Of a stretch of DNA of 46,467 nt, positions 1-8,541 are shown piece by piece. How positions within the stretch are numbered: position 1 is the first letter of the stretch; each line of letters opens with the position of its first letter. The DNA is from a virus. Below the pieces are notes generated by a model. That model had not been told where the DNA came from. It did not search any database and saw only the letters and a program-made list of their open reading frames with translations. The stretch spans positions 1 through 46,467 of the IMG/VR virus record IMGVR_UViG_3300042691_030122; one strand, 5' to 3'. A program made the translations under genes and the position numbers.

Positions 1-340
1 CGCTTGAGCCGCTAGTTCCACTTCCACCGCTAGATCCACTTGAGCCGCTTGAACCACTAGATCCGCTTGTGCCACTAGTTCCACTAATACCACTTGTACC
101 GCTGGTTCCACTAGTACCACTAGTACCACTAGATCCGCTTGAACCGCTAGTTCCACTTCCACCGCTAGATCCACTTGAACCGCTTGAACCACTTGTTCCA
201 CTCGTACCGCTAGTACCACTCTTTCCGCTAGTTCCACTAGTTCCACTACTACCAGAAGTTCCACTACTACCACTACTACCACTAGTACCAGAACTTCCAG
301 AACTTCCAGAACTTCCAGAACTTCCACTACTACCAGAAGA
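1..340 (-). repeat. Collagen-like Gly-X-Ser coding repeat
   Basis: Read on the minus strand this is an uninterrupted run of nine-base units encoding Gly-Thr-Ser, Gly-Ser-Ser, and occasionally Gly-Ile-Ser or Gly-Gly-Ser. It runs on past the left edge. The third codon of each triplet is nearly always Ser, unlike animal collagen, where Pro is frequent. Gly-X-Y runs in phage fibres usually form trimeric rods. The DNA repeat is imperfect, because synonymous Ser, Gly and Thr codons alternate. Confidence 0.85.
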
Positions 341-2560
341 GCTAAATGAACCTGTAAAATCAAAACGAATAGACTTAGGTATAGAGTATGGATCTGTAGT
401 TATTTGTATACCTGTTCCAGCAATAAATTCTATTGTGTCTAAACCTTGGGCAACTAGATCTTGTTGCCCAGACACTTCCCACGTTTTAAACGTAGAATTC
501 ATTGATATTTTTACTGCTCCAGAAGTTAAATCAGTCACTTCAAAACCAGCATCAGTATCAAATCTTAATTTATTAACACCAGTTATGACATTAGAAATTG
601 AAGATCCGCTTATTTCACTAACAGTAAATACCAATTGAGCATCTGGAGCAGATGGAGAAATTTCAGCACCACGATAATTTAAATAATTAGCTTCAGTTGA
701 AGATATTGCAATTAATACTGGTTTTGAAACTTGCCCAACGATGTCGGTTTCATATGTAGTATATTCTCCAGAAAAATCAGGAGAAAGAAAATATACATCG
801 CCTGGAGTTAAACCTGTTAAATTTTCAACTTTACCATTTAAAACAAGACAAAATTCATCTCCATCGATTGTTTGAACAATTCCTATTGTTTCTGCATTTT
901 CAGCGGAATCGGCTATTGCTTTATACCAAGTAGTTCCATCAAATCTTAAAAGATTACCAGTTGTGAAACCATGAGATGCTTGAGTAAAACATTCTATTAA
1001 TGATGTTCCATTTCCAACTCCACTGCTTGGGTCATGCACCAAAAGAGTCTGTTCATCAATAGTCGTTTTTGAAAAAGTAATTAAATCGGAAAAATCTGTA
1101 TAATCATTATTAGATAAAACCCCTCTTACTCTGACTTGGTAATTTTCAGATACAAAAAATGGAATATAAAAAGAAGGCTCAAATGGCGAAACAACCACAG
1201 ATCCACTTGGATAATTTAAATCAACTCTTTCCGCAATCAATGCTCCTGTATAATTATTAAGATAACTTATTCCGCTTGTTGTATTAGATACTTGTCCACT
1301 AAACAAACCTGAACTGTATGAACCTTCGCTTGGATAATAAATAAAAGAATTACTATTATCATCATAATAATAAACTAAATAAATATTTGGAGAATTTAAA
1401 GAACCAGAATCAAAAGATATACTATATAAATTATCTATAGTAGATGAATTGTATACTCCACCTGGAAATGTTCCTCTTGAATCTAAAATTATTGTATGAG
1501 GCTTCCATTGAATACCGCTTGCTCCAGAAGGCGCAAATATGGATTCGTAAGAAACTCCAGAATAAAATGGATTTATACCTTGCTGAGAAAAAGATAATTG
1601 ATTATCTCCAGTACCTTGAACAATAGATTGTATTTTATCTATCTTCGGAGAATTATAATAATATATATCACTAGCACTAGAATCTCCGCTCTTTAATAAT
1701 TGTATTTCATAATTAAGAGGAATATTAGACGAATTTCTCGCCCATTTTATAAATAATCGCCTATCAAAAGTGTAAGATACATTATCATAATCTATAGACA
1801 AAGCCCCGCTTATATTCTGAGGCTTAATATCAAAACTATTTTCATTTAATGTATCTAATTTAATTAAACCAATATCATAAGATTTACCAGTATTATAAAA
1901 ATCTTGAGATATTAAACGATAATATTTTTTCTCTAAATAATTAGGCGAATAAGATATTGAAGACGATGGAAATGAATTGGTTTGATCCTCAACATCATCA
2001 AAAGAAAATGAAGAACTTTTTTGTAATATAACTTGGTTAGTATATTGTTTATTCGTCAATTCATAATTAACAAAAACACTATCGCTAGTTGAAGCTATAA
2101 CGTTTTCAAATTCTGGGGTTTTAAAATTTAAAACAAATACTCCAGTAGAAACCAAACCATCAACCGTTGTTGATACTATTTGTATTTTACAATTTCTTAA
2201 AAAATTTACATCTCTATATAAACTTTGCGAAAAAGATGGTAAAACTATAGGATCAAAAGAATAAAATTTATCCTTAAATGAAGAATTAAGTATTGATACT
2301 ACTTCATTATCTTGATCTAATAAAGAAACAGAAAAAGACCCAAAAATTCCATCGTTTACATTTGCTGATTTGTTAGTTATAGGATCTAAAATATCCCATG
2401 AAAAATTTATTGTTTGAACATCCACATAAGCAAAAACCATATCTACATCTGTAGAAAATCCATAATCCTGCTGATTAGTTACTGACGACAAGCTTAAATT
2501 TGCCGACAAACTAGTAATCTTATATGGACCACTACTAAAAATTGTAGATTCTTTAAACAT
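1..2560 (-). CDS. Tail fibre/tip protein with fibronectin-like region and collagen-like tail (partial, 3' end outside window)
   Basis: This minus-strand frame is open from an ATG at 2560 to the left edge, giving about 853 residues with no stop codon, so the gene is cut. It starts one base after the stop of the J-like gene (TAA-A-ATG), which indicates co-translation. The N-terminal two thirds is beta-rich and resembles stacked fibronectin/Ig-like domains. Next comes a module typical of phage fibres (GLTPGDVYFLSP, then VSKPVLIAISST), then a segment WEVSGQQDLVAQG followed by FIAGTGIQITTDP, which is common in marine phage structural proteins. The last 110 or so visible residues are Gly-X-Ser triplets. 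The position after J suggests an accessory tip fibre or receptor-binding protein. The family is inferred from motifs only; the C-terminal binding domain is not visible. Confidence 0.8.
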   Translation of the reverse strand, partial: MFKESTIFSSGPYKITSLSANLSLSSVTNQQDYGFSTDVDMVFAYVDVQTINFSWDILDPITNKSANVNDGIFGSFSVSLLDQDNEVVSILNSSFKDKFYSFDPIVLPSFSQSLYRDVNFLRNCKIQIVSTTVDGLVSTGVFVLNFKTPEFENVIASTSDSVFVNYELTNKQYTNQVILQKSSSFSFDDVEDQTNSFPSSSISYSPNYLEKKYYRLISQDFYNTGKSYDIGLIKLDTLNENSFDIKPQNISGALSIDYDNVSYTFDRRLFIKWARNSSNIPLNYEIQLLKSGDSSASDIYYYNSPKIDKIQSIVQGTGDNQLSFSQQGINPFYSGVSYESIFAPSGASGIQWKPHTIILDSRGTFPGGVYNSSTIDNLYSISFDSGSLNSPNIYLVYYYDDNSNSFIYYPSEGSYSSGLFSGQVSNTTSGISYLNNYTGALIAERVDLNYPSGSVVVSPFEPSFYIPFFVSENYQVRVRGVLSNNDYTDFSDLITFSKTTIDEQTLLVHDPSSGVGNGTSLIECFTQASHGFTTGNLLRFDGTTWYKAIADSAENAETIGIVQTIDGDEFCLVLNGKVENLTGLTPGDVYFLSPDFSGEYTTYETDIVGQVSKPVLIAISSTEANYLNYRGAEISPSAPDAQLVFTVSEISGSSISNVITGVNKLRFDTDAGFEVTDLTSGAVKISMNSTFKTWEVSGQQDLVAQGLDTIEFIAGTGIQITTDPYSIPKSIRFDFTGSFSSSGSSGSSGSSGSSGSSGTSGSSGSSGTSGSSGTSGTSGKSGTSGTSGTSGSSGSSGSSGGSGTSGSSGSSGTSGTSGTSGTSGISGTSGTSGSSGSSGSSGSSGGSGTSGSS

Positions 2561-2561
2561 T

Positions 2562-5500
2562 TTATATTAAAAAGTTATCGTTCTTACCTATTATATACAC
2601 TCTCAAAGATTCAAAAGATAAATCCATTTCTGTTTGCGGCAAAGCTATTGTTGTAGAATTAGAATCTCCATCTCTCCAAACATAAGCGATCTTTTTAGAA
2701 TTTAACACATATTCAATAACCAAACCTTTGATTTGAGCTTTTATCTCGTTTGAAAAAACTGATCTCTGTGTTGCGAAAGTATAAATCGCACTATTAAATA
2801 TTTCTACTACATTGCTTATGGTATTATATGAATTATCAGAATAATCAAAAGAAGGTATTAAATAATCATATTTATCATTTATATTAAAATTTCTAGACGT
2901 ATCGCTCACAAATCCTTCTTTTATTACGTCTATAGGCGTATCCGAACTAGCTAAAATATTAGTTGGCACAATATCAGTACTATTGATTTGTTCATTTGAA
3001 AACAGAATCGAAGGAGCTAAATTTTTATTATTTTCAACAAAACCAAATTTTGTTACCTCGTATTCTGCGGCAGCTATTTCAAATTCAGTTTGAGTTTTTT
3101 CTTTTATAGATACTATTCTATAATTTTTTGAGTAAGCTAATGCGCTCTCGTATTTAGAATCATAAATCCATAATGTTGAAGCCCCAATCGTTTGAATAAG
3201 AGATTTTTCTTGATCTGTTAGATTATTAATATTTAAAACAATTTTTGTTCTAAAATTACCATCTAAACCAACTGATTGCACTGTAAATTTATAAATATAA
3301 GTCGAGGACAATTCATTTATTCTTGAATCTGAGATTCCATTTTTAGATTCTTCTGATTCTTTATTTAAGACGGATGGCGAAATAGAAGAATTTGGAATTA
3401 TAAATGCAATCGTATCATTTGCTCCTATAAAATCATATCTATCATCTAAAACTATATCTTCATTAGATACAGAAACTACGCGACCACCTTTTCTTCCACT
3501 TACTTTTATTTCATCTGTTATCGATATAACATTTCCTGGTAATAACAAAAGCGCTTCTGGGCCAGCCGTAAAACTTACCAGTTCTTGTTCAATTTGATTT
3601 GTAACTAAAAACCATTGTCCAATTCTTTTTGCTTGGGATTTAGAAGTTACTCCAAAACCAATAATTTCTTTTTCAACATATCCATATCTTCTTATATTTA
3701 TTTGATCTTCGACATAAACAGTTTGATCTTTAAAATTATTATTTTCATCAGAATAAGTTATTTTAGCAACTGTATATCTTGTATCTTTTGATGAACTAGA
3801 ATATTGAAAAATACCATCTTTCACATTTGAATTATTAAAAAAGTAAGATGGAGATTTAGGACGATCATTATCAAAATTAACAAAATTATTAGACCAATAA
3901 ACTAAACCTTTAAAAACAGAAGCTATATTATTTAATAAATTAATAACATCCGTTTCATTGCTTAAAGATATATTCGCTCTAAATCTTGGCTCCAATAAAG
4001 GCAGAAAACCTTTAAACTCTGAAGCTGCTGTTCCTGTATTATTTATATGAGTTTTTAATTCTTCTTCAGAAAAACAAGACTGAGTTTTTATATAAGATAT
4101 AAATTCTGTCAATGCTACATTATTTGCGCTTCCTACGTTAGCTGAAGAAGAAACGTTAGCTGGTGAAGAAACTGCCGTAATTAAAGCATTTAATGATTGT
4201 GTGTATCGATTTTCGTATTTTGTATTAGTTTTTAAAAATTCTTTTACAGAAGGAAATAAACTACAAATTCTGTGTATTCCAAATTCATTAACTAATTGTA
4301 TGGTTGCTGACTTATTATCACTAGCTGGTGTTACAGCGACAACAATTTTTTTAAAACTCTTGTATTCGGTGGTTGGTGTACCATCTTCATCTTTACTAAT
4401 AAAAGCTAAATTGACAAGATCTATTTTAGAGCCAATTGGAAAATACGCCTTAAAATCAACAGCCTTATCAGAAGGAATAGATTGTACTGTTATTTTATTT
4501 TTAAAAATATTATTGATTTTTACTGGTTTGTATTTAGAAACATTTTCTGTTGAAACTAATTCATCGCAATATTTAGCTATTTTATACATACTCCATTTAT
4601 CAGCCAAACTTTCTTGAAATGAAAATTTTCCTAATCCATATCTATAATTAGTAATTAAATCGTATAGTATCCAAGCTGGATTATCTGTCCATCTTAATAC
4701 AGAATCGAATTCTCCATTCCAAAATCCATCATACGTTTTAGATTCTGCATCATAATTTTCTGGAACTTTTATTTTTAATAATTTAAAATCAAATTGTCTA
4801 TTCGGAGGCTGTGTAAATCCGCGAGCATCAAAAACACTTAAAAAATAACAACTATTAGGATATCTAAATTTTAAAGAAGTAATCTCTGTAACAGAAGAAA
4901 CGCCTATAACTTTCCCGACTTTATTTTCAGTTGCGCCTACCTTTTGATCTAAATTAAATACTTTTATATAAGGTCCAAGGCTAAAATCAAAATCTGAAAC
5001 GTCGAAAAACAAATTAAATTCATAAGGACTACTGGCTATTCCTGTAACACGATGAACTATATAACATGCGTAATCTTCTCTTAATTTATATCCAATTTTT
5101 ATTCCAAAATTAACAGAATTTGGTCTAGTATTTCCTTTTTTATCAAAAATATACAAAGCTTGAATTTTTAAACTTAATATTAAAAAATCTGTATTAACAT
5201 CTTTGATTTCATGATAAGCTCCAAAACAAGATTGAAAATTAAAATCACTAAAAGCAGAAATATTGAAAGCTTCTGTTGATTGCTGTGCGGATTGTTGATT
5301 AGCTGGATTACTATTAGAATTTTGTTGAAATTTTGGAGCTAAAGTAGAATTAGTAAAAAACGGTTGTTTTTGTGTCGCGGATACCGTAGATTGAGACGGA
5401 TTAGAAACTATTGGTAAACCACCTCTCACTATTCTCAGTTTTGATGCATGAGTTTGAGAAGAAGAAAATGTTGTTACATTTGCAGCTTCAGGTAAACCAT

Positions 5501-5924
5501 AAAGACTTTTGTCTATTGCGTATGAAACCCCAGGATTAGCAAAAGAAAAAGTACTCCAAATAGAACCGCCATCAGCAGATAGAGCTGATTGAAATTCTGT
5601 TCCTGCTCTAGAAAAAATTTCCAATCTATTATAATTGTATGTATTAGTTATATTATTTTTTATAGAATAATCGTTTAGATAGATTCCTTTAAATATTTCA
5701 CTATTATTTTGCCCCTCATCAAACAAAATCAATTCATTTCCGTTTGGATCAACAAGACCAGCCAGCGGACCTTCTCCAATAAGATCCTGAACATAGTATT
5801 TAGTTGTTGATTCTAATATTCCACCATTTGTATTTGATGCAAACGGAGCAAAAGAATGTTTTGCATTTAAAAAATTTTGCAGTTGAGTTCCAAATTGAGA
5901 TAATGAATCAGAATTTTGTTTCAT
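2562..5924 (-). CDS. Tail tip attachment protein, lambda J-like
   Basis: This 1120-residue protein is the likely central tail-tip hub that contacts the host and opens the tail. The N-terminus has the J-family signature: a segment around residues 40-60 (VQDLIGEGPLAGLVDPNG) followed by an IFKGIYLNDYSI strand and an RAGTEFQ motif. The middle has long beta-rich domains. A typical J segment lies near residues 770-800 (RRYGYVEKEIIGFG, then QAKRIGQWFLVT), followed by LLLPGNVISITDE. Its start overlaps the stop of the second I-like gene by four bases (ATGA), as in lambda, where J follows I. The C-terminal part has fibronectin-like strands and no obvious receptor-binding module; that role may have passed to the collagen-like gene downstream. 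Only the exact domain borders are uncertain. Confidence 0.9.
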   Translation of the reverse strand: MKQNSDSLSQFGTQLQNFLNAKHSFAPFASNTNGGILESTTKYYVQDLIGEGPLAGLVDPNGNELILFDEGQNNSEIFKGIYLNDYSIKNNITNTYNYNRLEIFSRAGTEFQSALSADGGSIWSTFSFANPGVSYAIDKSLYGLPEAANVTTFSSSQTHASKLRIVRGGLPIVSNPSQSTVSATQKQPFFTNSTLAPKFQQNSNSNPANQQSAQQSTEAFNISAFSDFNFQSCFGAYHEIKDVNTDFLILSLKIQALYIFDKKGNTRPNSVNFGIKIGYKLREDYACYIVHRVTGIASSPYEFNLFFDVSDFDFSLGPYIKVFNLDQKVGATENKVGKVIGVSSVTEITSLKFRYPNSCYFLSVFDARGFTQPPNRQFDFKLLKIKVPENYDAESKTYDGFWNGEFDSVLRWTDNPAWILYDLITNYRYGLGKFSFQESLADKWSMYKIAKYCDELVSTENVSKYKPVKINNIFKNKITVQSIPSDKAVDFKAYFPIGSKIDLVNLAFISKDEDGTPTTEYKSFKKIVVAVTPASDNKSATIQLVNEFGIHRICSLFPSVKEFLKTNTKYENRYTQSLNALITAVSSPANVSSSANVGSANNVALTEFISYIKTQSCFSEEELKTHINNTGTAASEFKGFLPLLEPRFRANISLSNETDVINLLNNIASVFKGLVYWSNNFVNFDNDRPKSPSYFFNNSNVKDGIFQYSSSSKDTRYTVAKITYSDENNNFKDQTVYVEDQINIRRYGYVEKEIIGFGVTSKSQAKRIGQWFLVTNQIEQELVSFTAGPEALLLLPGNVISITDEIKVSGRKGGRVVSVSNEDIVLDDRYDFIGANDTIAFIIPNSSISPSVLNKESEESKNGISDSRINELSSTYIYKFTVQSVGLDGNFRTKIVLNINNLTDQEKSLIQTIGASTLWIYDSKYESALAYSKNYRIVSIKEKTQTEFEIAAAEYEVTKFGFVENNKNLAPSILFSNEQINSTDIVPTNILASSDTPIDVIKEGFVSDTSRNFNINDKYDYLIPSFDYSDNSYNTISNVVEIFNSAIYTFATQRSVFSNEIKAQIKGLVIEYVLNSKKIAYVWRDGDSNSTTIALPQTEMDLSFESLRVYIIGKNDNFLI

Positions 5925-6529
5925 ATTTTTGATGAATAATTTCCAACACCAGCTTCTATTTTTATAGTATTTGCAACAACAGGCTGATAAGATAAATCAA
6001 AATTAAATAAAATAGCATTTATTACACTAGTTCCAACTTTTAATCTGCCATAATTTAATTGAATAGGAGTATTTCTAGCAGCAACATTATCTTTGCTAGA
6101 AAATATATAAGAAGATGTTTTTATTTGCTTGGGGTCTCCAGGTTTTAATAACATGCTGATTAAATAACTTATTCCAATACTTATAGCCAAGAATAAAATA
6201 AATTTACCTACAGCCGCCCAAGTAAGTTTTGCAATCGCGGCTGCTACAAAAGGAGCAACGACAAATTTAAAACCGGAATAAATAAAAATTTCAATAACCG
6301 AAGCCATTTTAATACAAGAATCTAAATCATTTTCAATATCGTGATACAAAACACCATCAAGAATTAAACCTAAACCATAATCTTTTTTGAGTAAATTATT
6401 CATTTTTACTGAATAATCTTTGGTATTTGCTGACATGCATTTAAAAATATCTTTAATAGAGTCAGCTTTTATGAAAAAAGATTCACAAAACATTTTCTTT
6501 AAAATGCCATGTAATATAATTTTTTTCAT
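5921..6529 (-). CDS. Tail assembly protein, lambda I-like (second copy)
   Basis: This 202-residue protein is a diverged copy of the gene just upstream. Both begin with M-K-x-(V/I)-I-L-H-G-(L/I)-L-K-K, have two hydrophobic segments in the middle, and carry the I-family motif TSSYIFSSK, then RNTP, then NYGRLKVGT. In lambda, gpI is needed for tail-tip assembly but is not found in the mature virion. The N-terminal half looks like a ubiquitin-like fold and the hydrophobic hairpin may be a membrane or chaperone segment. The start overlaps the previous stop by four bases (ATGA), and the stop overlaps the J-like start the same way. The copy is intact, with no frameshift, so it is probably functional. 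Confidence 0.85.
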   Translation of the reverse strand: MKKIILHGILKKMFCESFFIKADSIKDIFKCMSANTKDYSVKMNNLLKKDYGLGLILDGVLYHDIENDLDSCIKMASVIEIFIYSGFKFVVAPFVAAAIAKLTWAAVGKFILFLAISIGISYLISMLLKPGDPKQIKTSSYIFSSKDNVAARNTPIQLNYGRLKVGTSVINAILFNFDLSYQPVVANTIKIEAGVGNYSSKI

Positions 6530-7161
6530 TTTATAGAAGCGCTTATTAAACCAACTGTTGTTGTTGAAGAAGGTAAACTACTAATATTCTGGTTGTTCAG
6601 GACATAACTTAAATCAAAATTTATAGCAAGACTACTTATTACATGAGTTCCTATTCTTAACCTACCGTAATTTACTGGAACTGGAGTATTTCTATTTGCC
6701 GCATTCTCTTTAGAAGAAAATATATAAGAAGAAGTTTGAACTTGCTTTGGATTTTTAGGAGTTAATAATTTATTTATTAAAAAACTAATACCAAAAGAAA
6801 TAACAGACATTATTATTGTATTAATTAAAAAAACACCTATTTTTCCAGCAACCGTTGTTGCAGTTATACTTGTAAACAAAATAGTTGAAGAAGCAAAAGC
6901 TGCTAAACAAAGAATCGGCACTAACTCTATAATTTTAGCATTTCTTATTTTTTGATTTAAAACACTGCCATTATCAACTATATTACCATCAACAATTATC
7001 AATAAACCATCAAATTTATCTCTTAATTTATTTACTTTAGTTCCAAAATTTTCAAAATTAGCCGAAATACAAGAAACAAGTTCGTCGAAAGAATCAACTT
7101 TTGCCTTAAAAGAGGCGCAAGCTATCTTTTTCAATAGGCCATGTAAAATAACTTGTTTCAT
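6526..7161 (-). CDS. Tail assembly protein, lambda I-like (first copy)
   Basis: This 211-residue protein has the lambda I pattern. It has a short N-terminal domain with LLIIVDGNIV, two hydrophobic segments around residues 80-130, then SSYIFSSKENAANRNTP and NYGRLRIGTHVIS, matching the GNxxxxxxPVPxxYGRxRVGS motif of the family. The start at 7161 lies inside the end of the JAMM gene (56-base overlap), in the compact K-I-J arrangement of lambdoid tails. A GTGTAA motif lies nine bases upstream of this start, although the stretch also codes for the K-like protein. It is expected to act in tail-tip assembly with the K-, L- and J-like proteins. Confidence 0.88.
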   Translation of the reverse strand: MKQVILHGLLKKIACASFKAKVDSFDELVSCISANFENFGTKVNKLRDKFDGLLIIVDGNIVDNGSVLNQKIRNAKIIELVPILCLAAFASSTILFTSITATTVAGKIGVFLINTIIMSVISFGISFLINKLLTPKNPKQVQTSSYIFSSKENAANRNTPVPVNYGRLRIGTHVISSLAINFDLSYVLNNQNISSLPSSTTTVGLISASIK

Positions 7162-7519
7162 GTTTAATATTTACACTTAAAAAACGATCCCAATTTAAAC
7201 TATATATTATAATAGGAATATCATAATTTTTAATAAAAAATAAATCATCTTCAGATGGAGTCAATAAATGAAGATGGCTATGAAAAGAAAAAAGGATAGG
7301 TTTTCTTATCAAAGTCAAAAAGAAATCATCTGGTGGCATAAATTTATGGCAACTTTGATGATTTGCTGTATATTTATAAACATTAAAGCCATAATCAACT
7401 AATCCTCCAGATTCAAAAGGATAATTAGAAAGCAAAAAAGACTTTATATCTTTTAATGTATTATTAAGTTTGATAGTTGTAAGGTCTTGTTCCTGGGAAT
7501 CCTCCGAAAGGCAATCCAT
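7106..7519 (-). CDS. JAMM/MPN-type peptidase, lambda K-like N-terminal domain only
   Basis: This 137-residue protein has the zinc metallopeptidase JAMM signature. Glu36 lies in YPFESGGLV, and His80-Ser81-His82 with Ser89 and Asp92 lie in HSHLHLLTPSEDD. The spacing between the His pair and Ser is six residues rather than the usual seven. In lambda, gpK joins this domain to an NlpC/P60 cell-wall peptidase; here the NlpC/P60 half is missing and none is seen nearby. The start at 7519 lies inside the L-like gene (56-base overlap), and no other ATG lies upstream of Glu36. The likely role is processing or assembly of the tail tip, or peptide cleavage at the cell wall during entry. Confidence 0.82.
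   Translation of the reverse strand: MDCLSEDSQEQDLTTIKLNNTLKDIKSFLLSNYPFESGGLVDYGFNVYKYTANHQSCHKFMPPDDFFLTLIRKPILFSFHSHLHLLTPSEDDLFFIKNYDIPIIIYSLNWDRFLSVNIKHETSYFTWPIEKDSLRLF
7171..7176 (-). promoter_or_regulatory. GTGTAA motif upstream of first I-like gene
   Basis: On the minus strand TTTTTTAAGTGTAAATATTAAAC leads to the ATG at 7161, nine bases after the motif. The stretch also codes for part of the K-like protein. It shares GTTTTTTAAGTGTAA, with one length difference in the T-run, with the tape-measure leader. Confidence 0.4.
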
Positions 7520-8540
7520 CTTTATGTCCTTTCCATCTTAACGAACATCCTTTTATATTCTTTGAGCAAGCATCTTTAATCCAGTATTGTTTATTTAATT
7601 TAGGATTATTATTAGTGTTGGCTTCTATACAAACATAAATTGAAATTGAAATATTGTCTTCTGAAAACTGAAACTTACTTCCAAAAAAATCATAATTAAC
7701 AGAATCAGAAAAAGTGACAAATTCTCCTGGATTATATGCTTTTGATTTATCCCAAAAACCTTTATAATAATTATCACCTATGTTTAAACCATAACCATGT
7801 TGAGAATAAAATTCTTTATCATTTTCATCCGCAAATGGTATTCCAATATTTGGAATATTTGTTCCAAAAATTTGATCTGCCGTTTTTGTTATAACTTCAT
7901 TATTAGAGTTTGTATAAGTTATGGATTGCTTTTGTCCTGATTGATTAATCCAAGGCAATTTTCCATAATTACATCCACAGCCTCTATACGACCAAGAACA
8001 TAAATTATCAGATATTTTTCTATTTGGCAAAAATTGATTTTCAAAGTCTAAAGGACTAGATAATTCAAATTCAATAATGTATTTATTTTCAGTTACTTTT
8101 CGATTAATAATATAATTTTCTTCAAAAAAAGATTGACCATACCCTTTAACAGCATTGCGTTTAGACCTATAACCAAAAAAGGGATTCTTTCCTTCAGAAA
8201 AGTTTGCATCATCTAAATTTTTAACAAATATTTTTAAACGCTTCAATCTTGAGTTTACTAAATCATTTTTATTTTTAATTATATTAGTAATTACGCCATT
8301 AATATTTGCTAGACGTATTGATGGGCGACTTTGTTTTCCATCTGCCGAAAACTCAAACCCTCCATATTCTATTGGAGCAGGAGTATAAAAATTCCCTTTA
8401 TATATCAATGAATTATTAAAATTTTTACCAGCATGAAATCTAAGTATACCTGTTGATTCGCTAATATATATTTCAAAAAGATCTACAAAAGAATCAGGAT
8501 CTAAGTCAATTAATGATTGTGTAGATATTAAATCAGCCAT
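7464..8540 (-). CDS. Minor tail protein, lambda L-like, with Fe-S type cysteines
   Basis: This 358-residue protein matches phage minor tail protein L. Cys181 and Cys188/Cys190 lie in CSWSYRGCGC, and Cys325 and Cys332 lie in DACSKNIKGCSLRW, just before the family's closing motif LPFGGFPGTRP. In lambda, gpL binds an iron-sulfur cluster through four such cysteines in the tail tip. Between the two cysteine groups is an extra segment (about residues 250-320, AYNPGEFVTF through YVCIEA to YW) that resembles a small CBM5/12-type sugar-binding fold. It starts one base after the previous stop. It is followed by the K-like gene, as in lambda. Confidence 0.88.
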   Translation of the reverse strand: MADLISTQSLIDLDPDSFVDLFEIYISESTGILRFHAGKNFNNSLIYKGNFYTPAPIEYGGFEFSADGKQSRPSIRLANINGVITNIIKNKNDLVNSRLKRLKIFVKNLDDANFSEGKNPFFGYRSKRNAVKGYGQSFFEENYIINRKVTENKYIIEFELSSPLDFENQFLPNRKISDNLCSWSYRGCGCNYGKLPWINQSGQKQSITYTNSNNEVITKTADQIFGTNIPNIGIPFADENDKEFYSQHGYGLNIGDNYYKGFWDKSKAYNPGEFVTFSDSVNYDFFGSKFQFSEDNISISIYVCIEANTNNNPKLNKQYWIKDACSKNIKGCSLRWKGHKDGLPFGGFPGTRPYNYQT

Positions 8541-8541
8541 A

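Noticed and set aside
1-340. CRISPR-like or other direct repeat array
   Set aside because: The units are nine bases, contiguous and in frame, with synonymous codon changes, so it is a coding repeat.
69-638. Plus-strand frame encoding Pro-Leu-Val-Pro repeats
   Set aside because: It is the antisense reading of the Gly-X-Ser collagen-like repeat; the minus-strand frame is open for 2560 bases and continues the tail operon.
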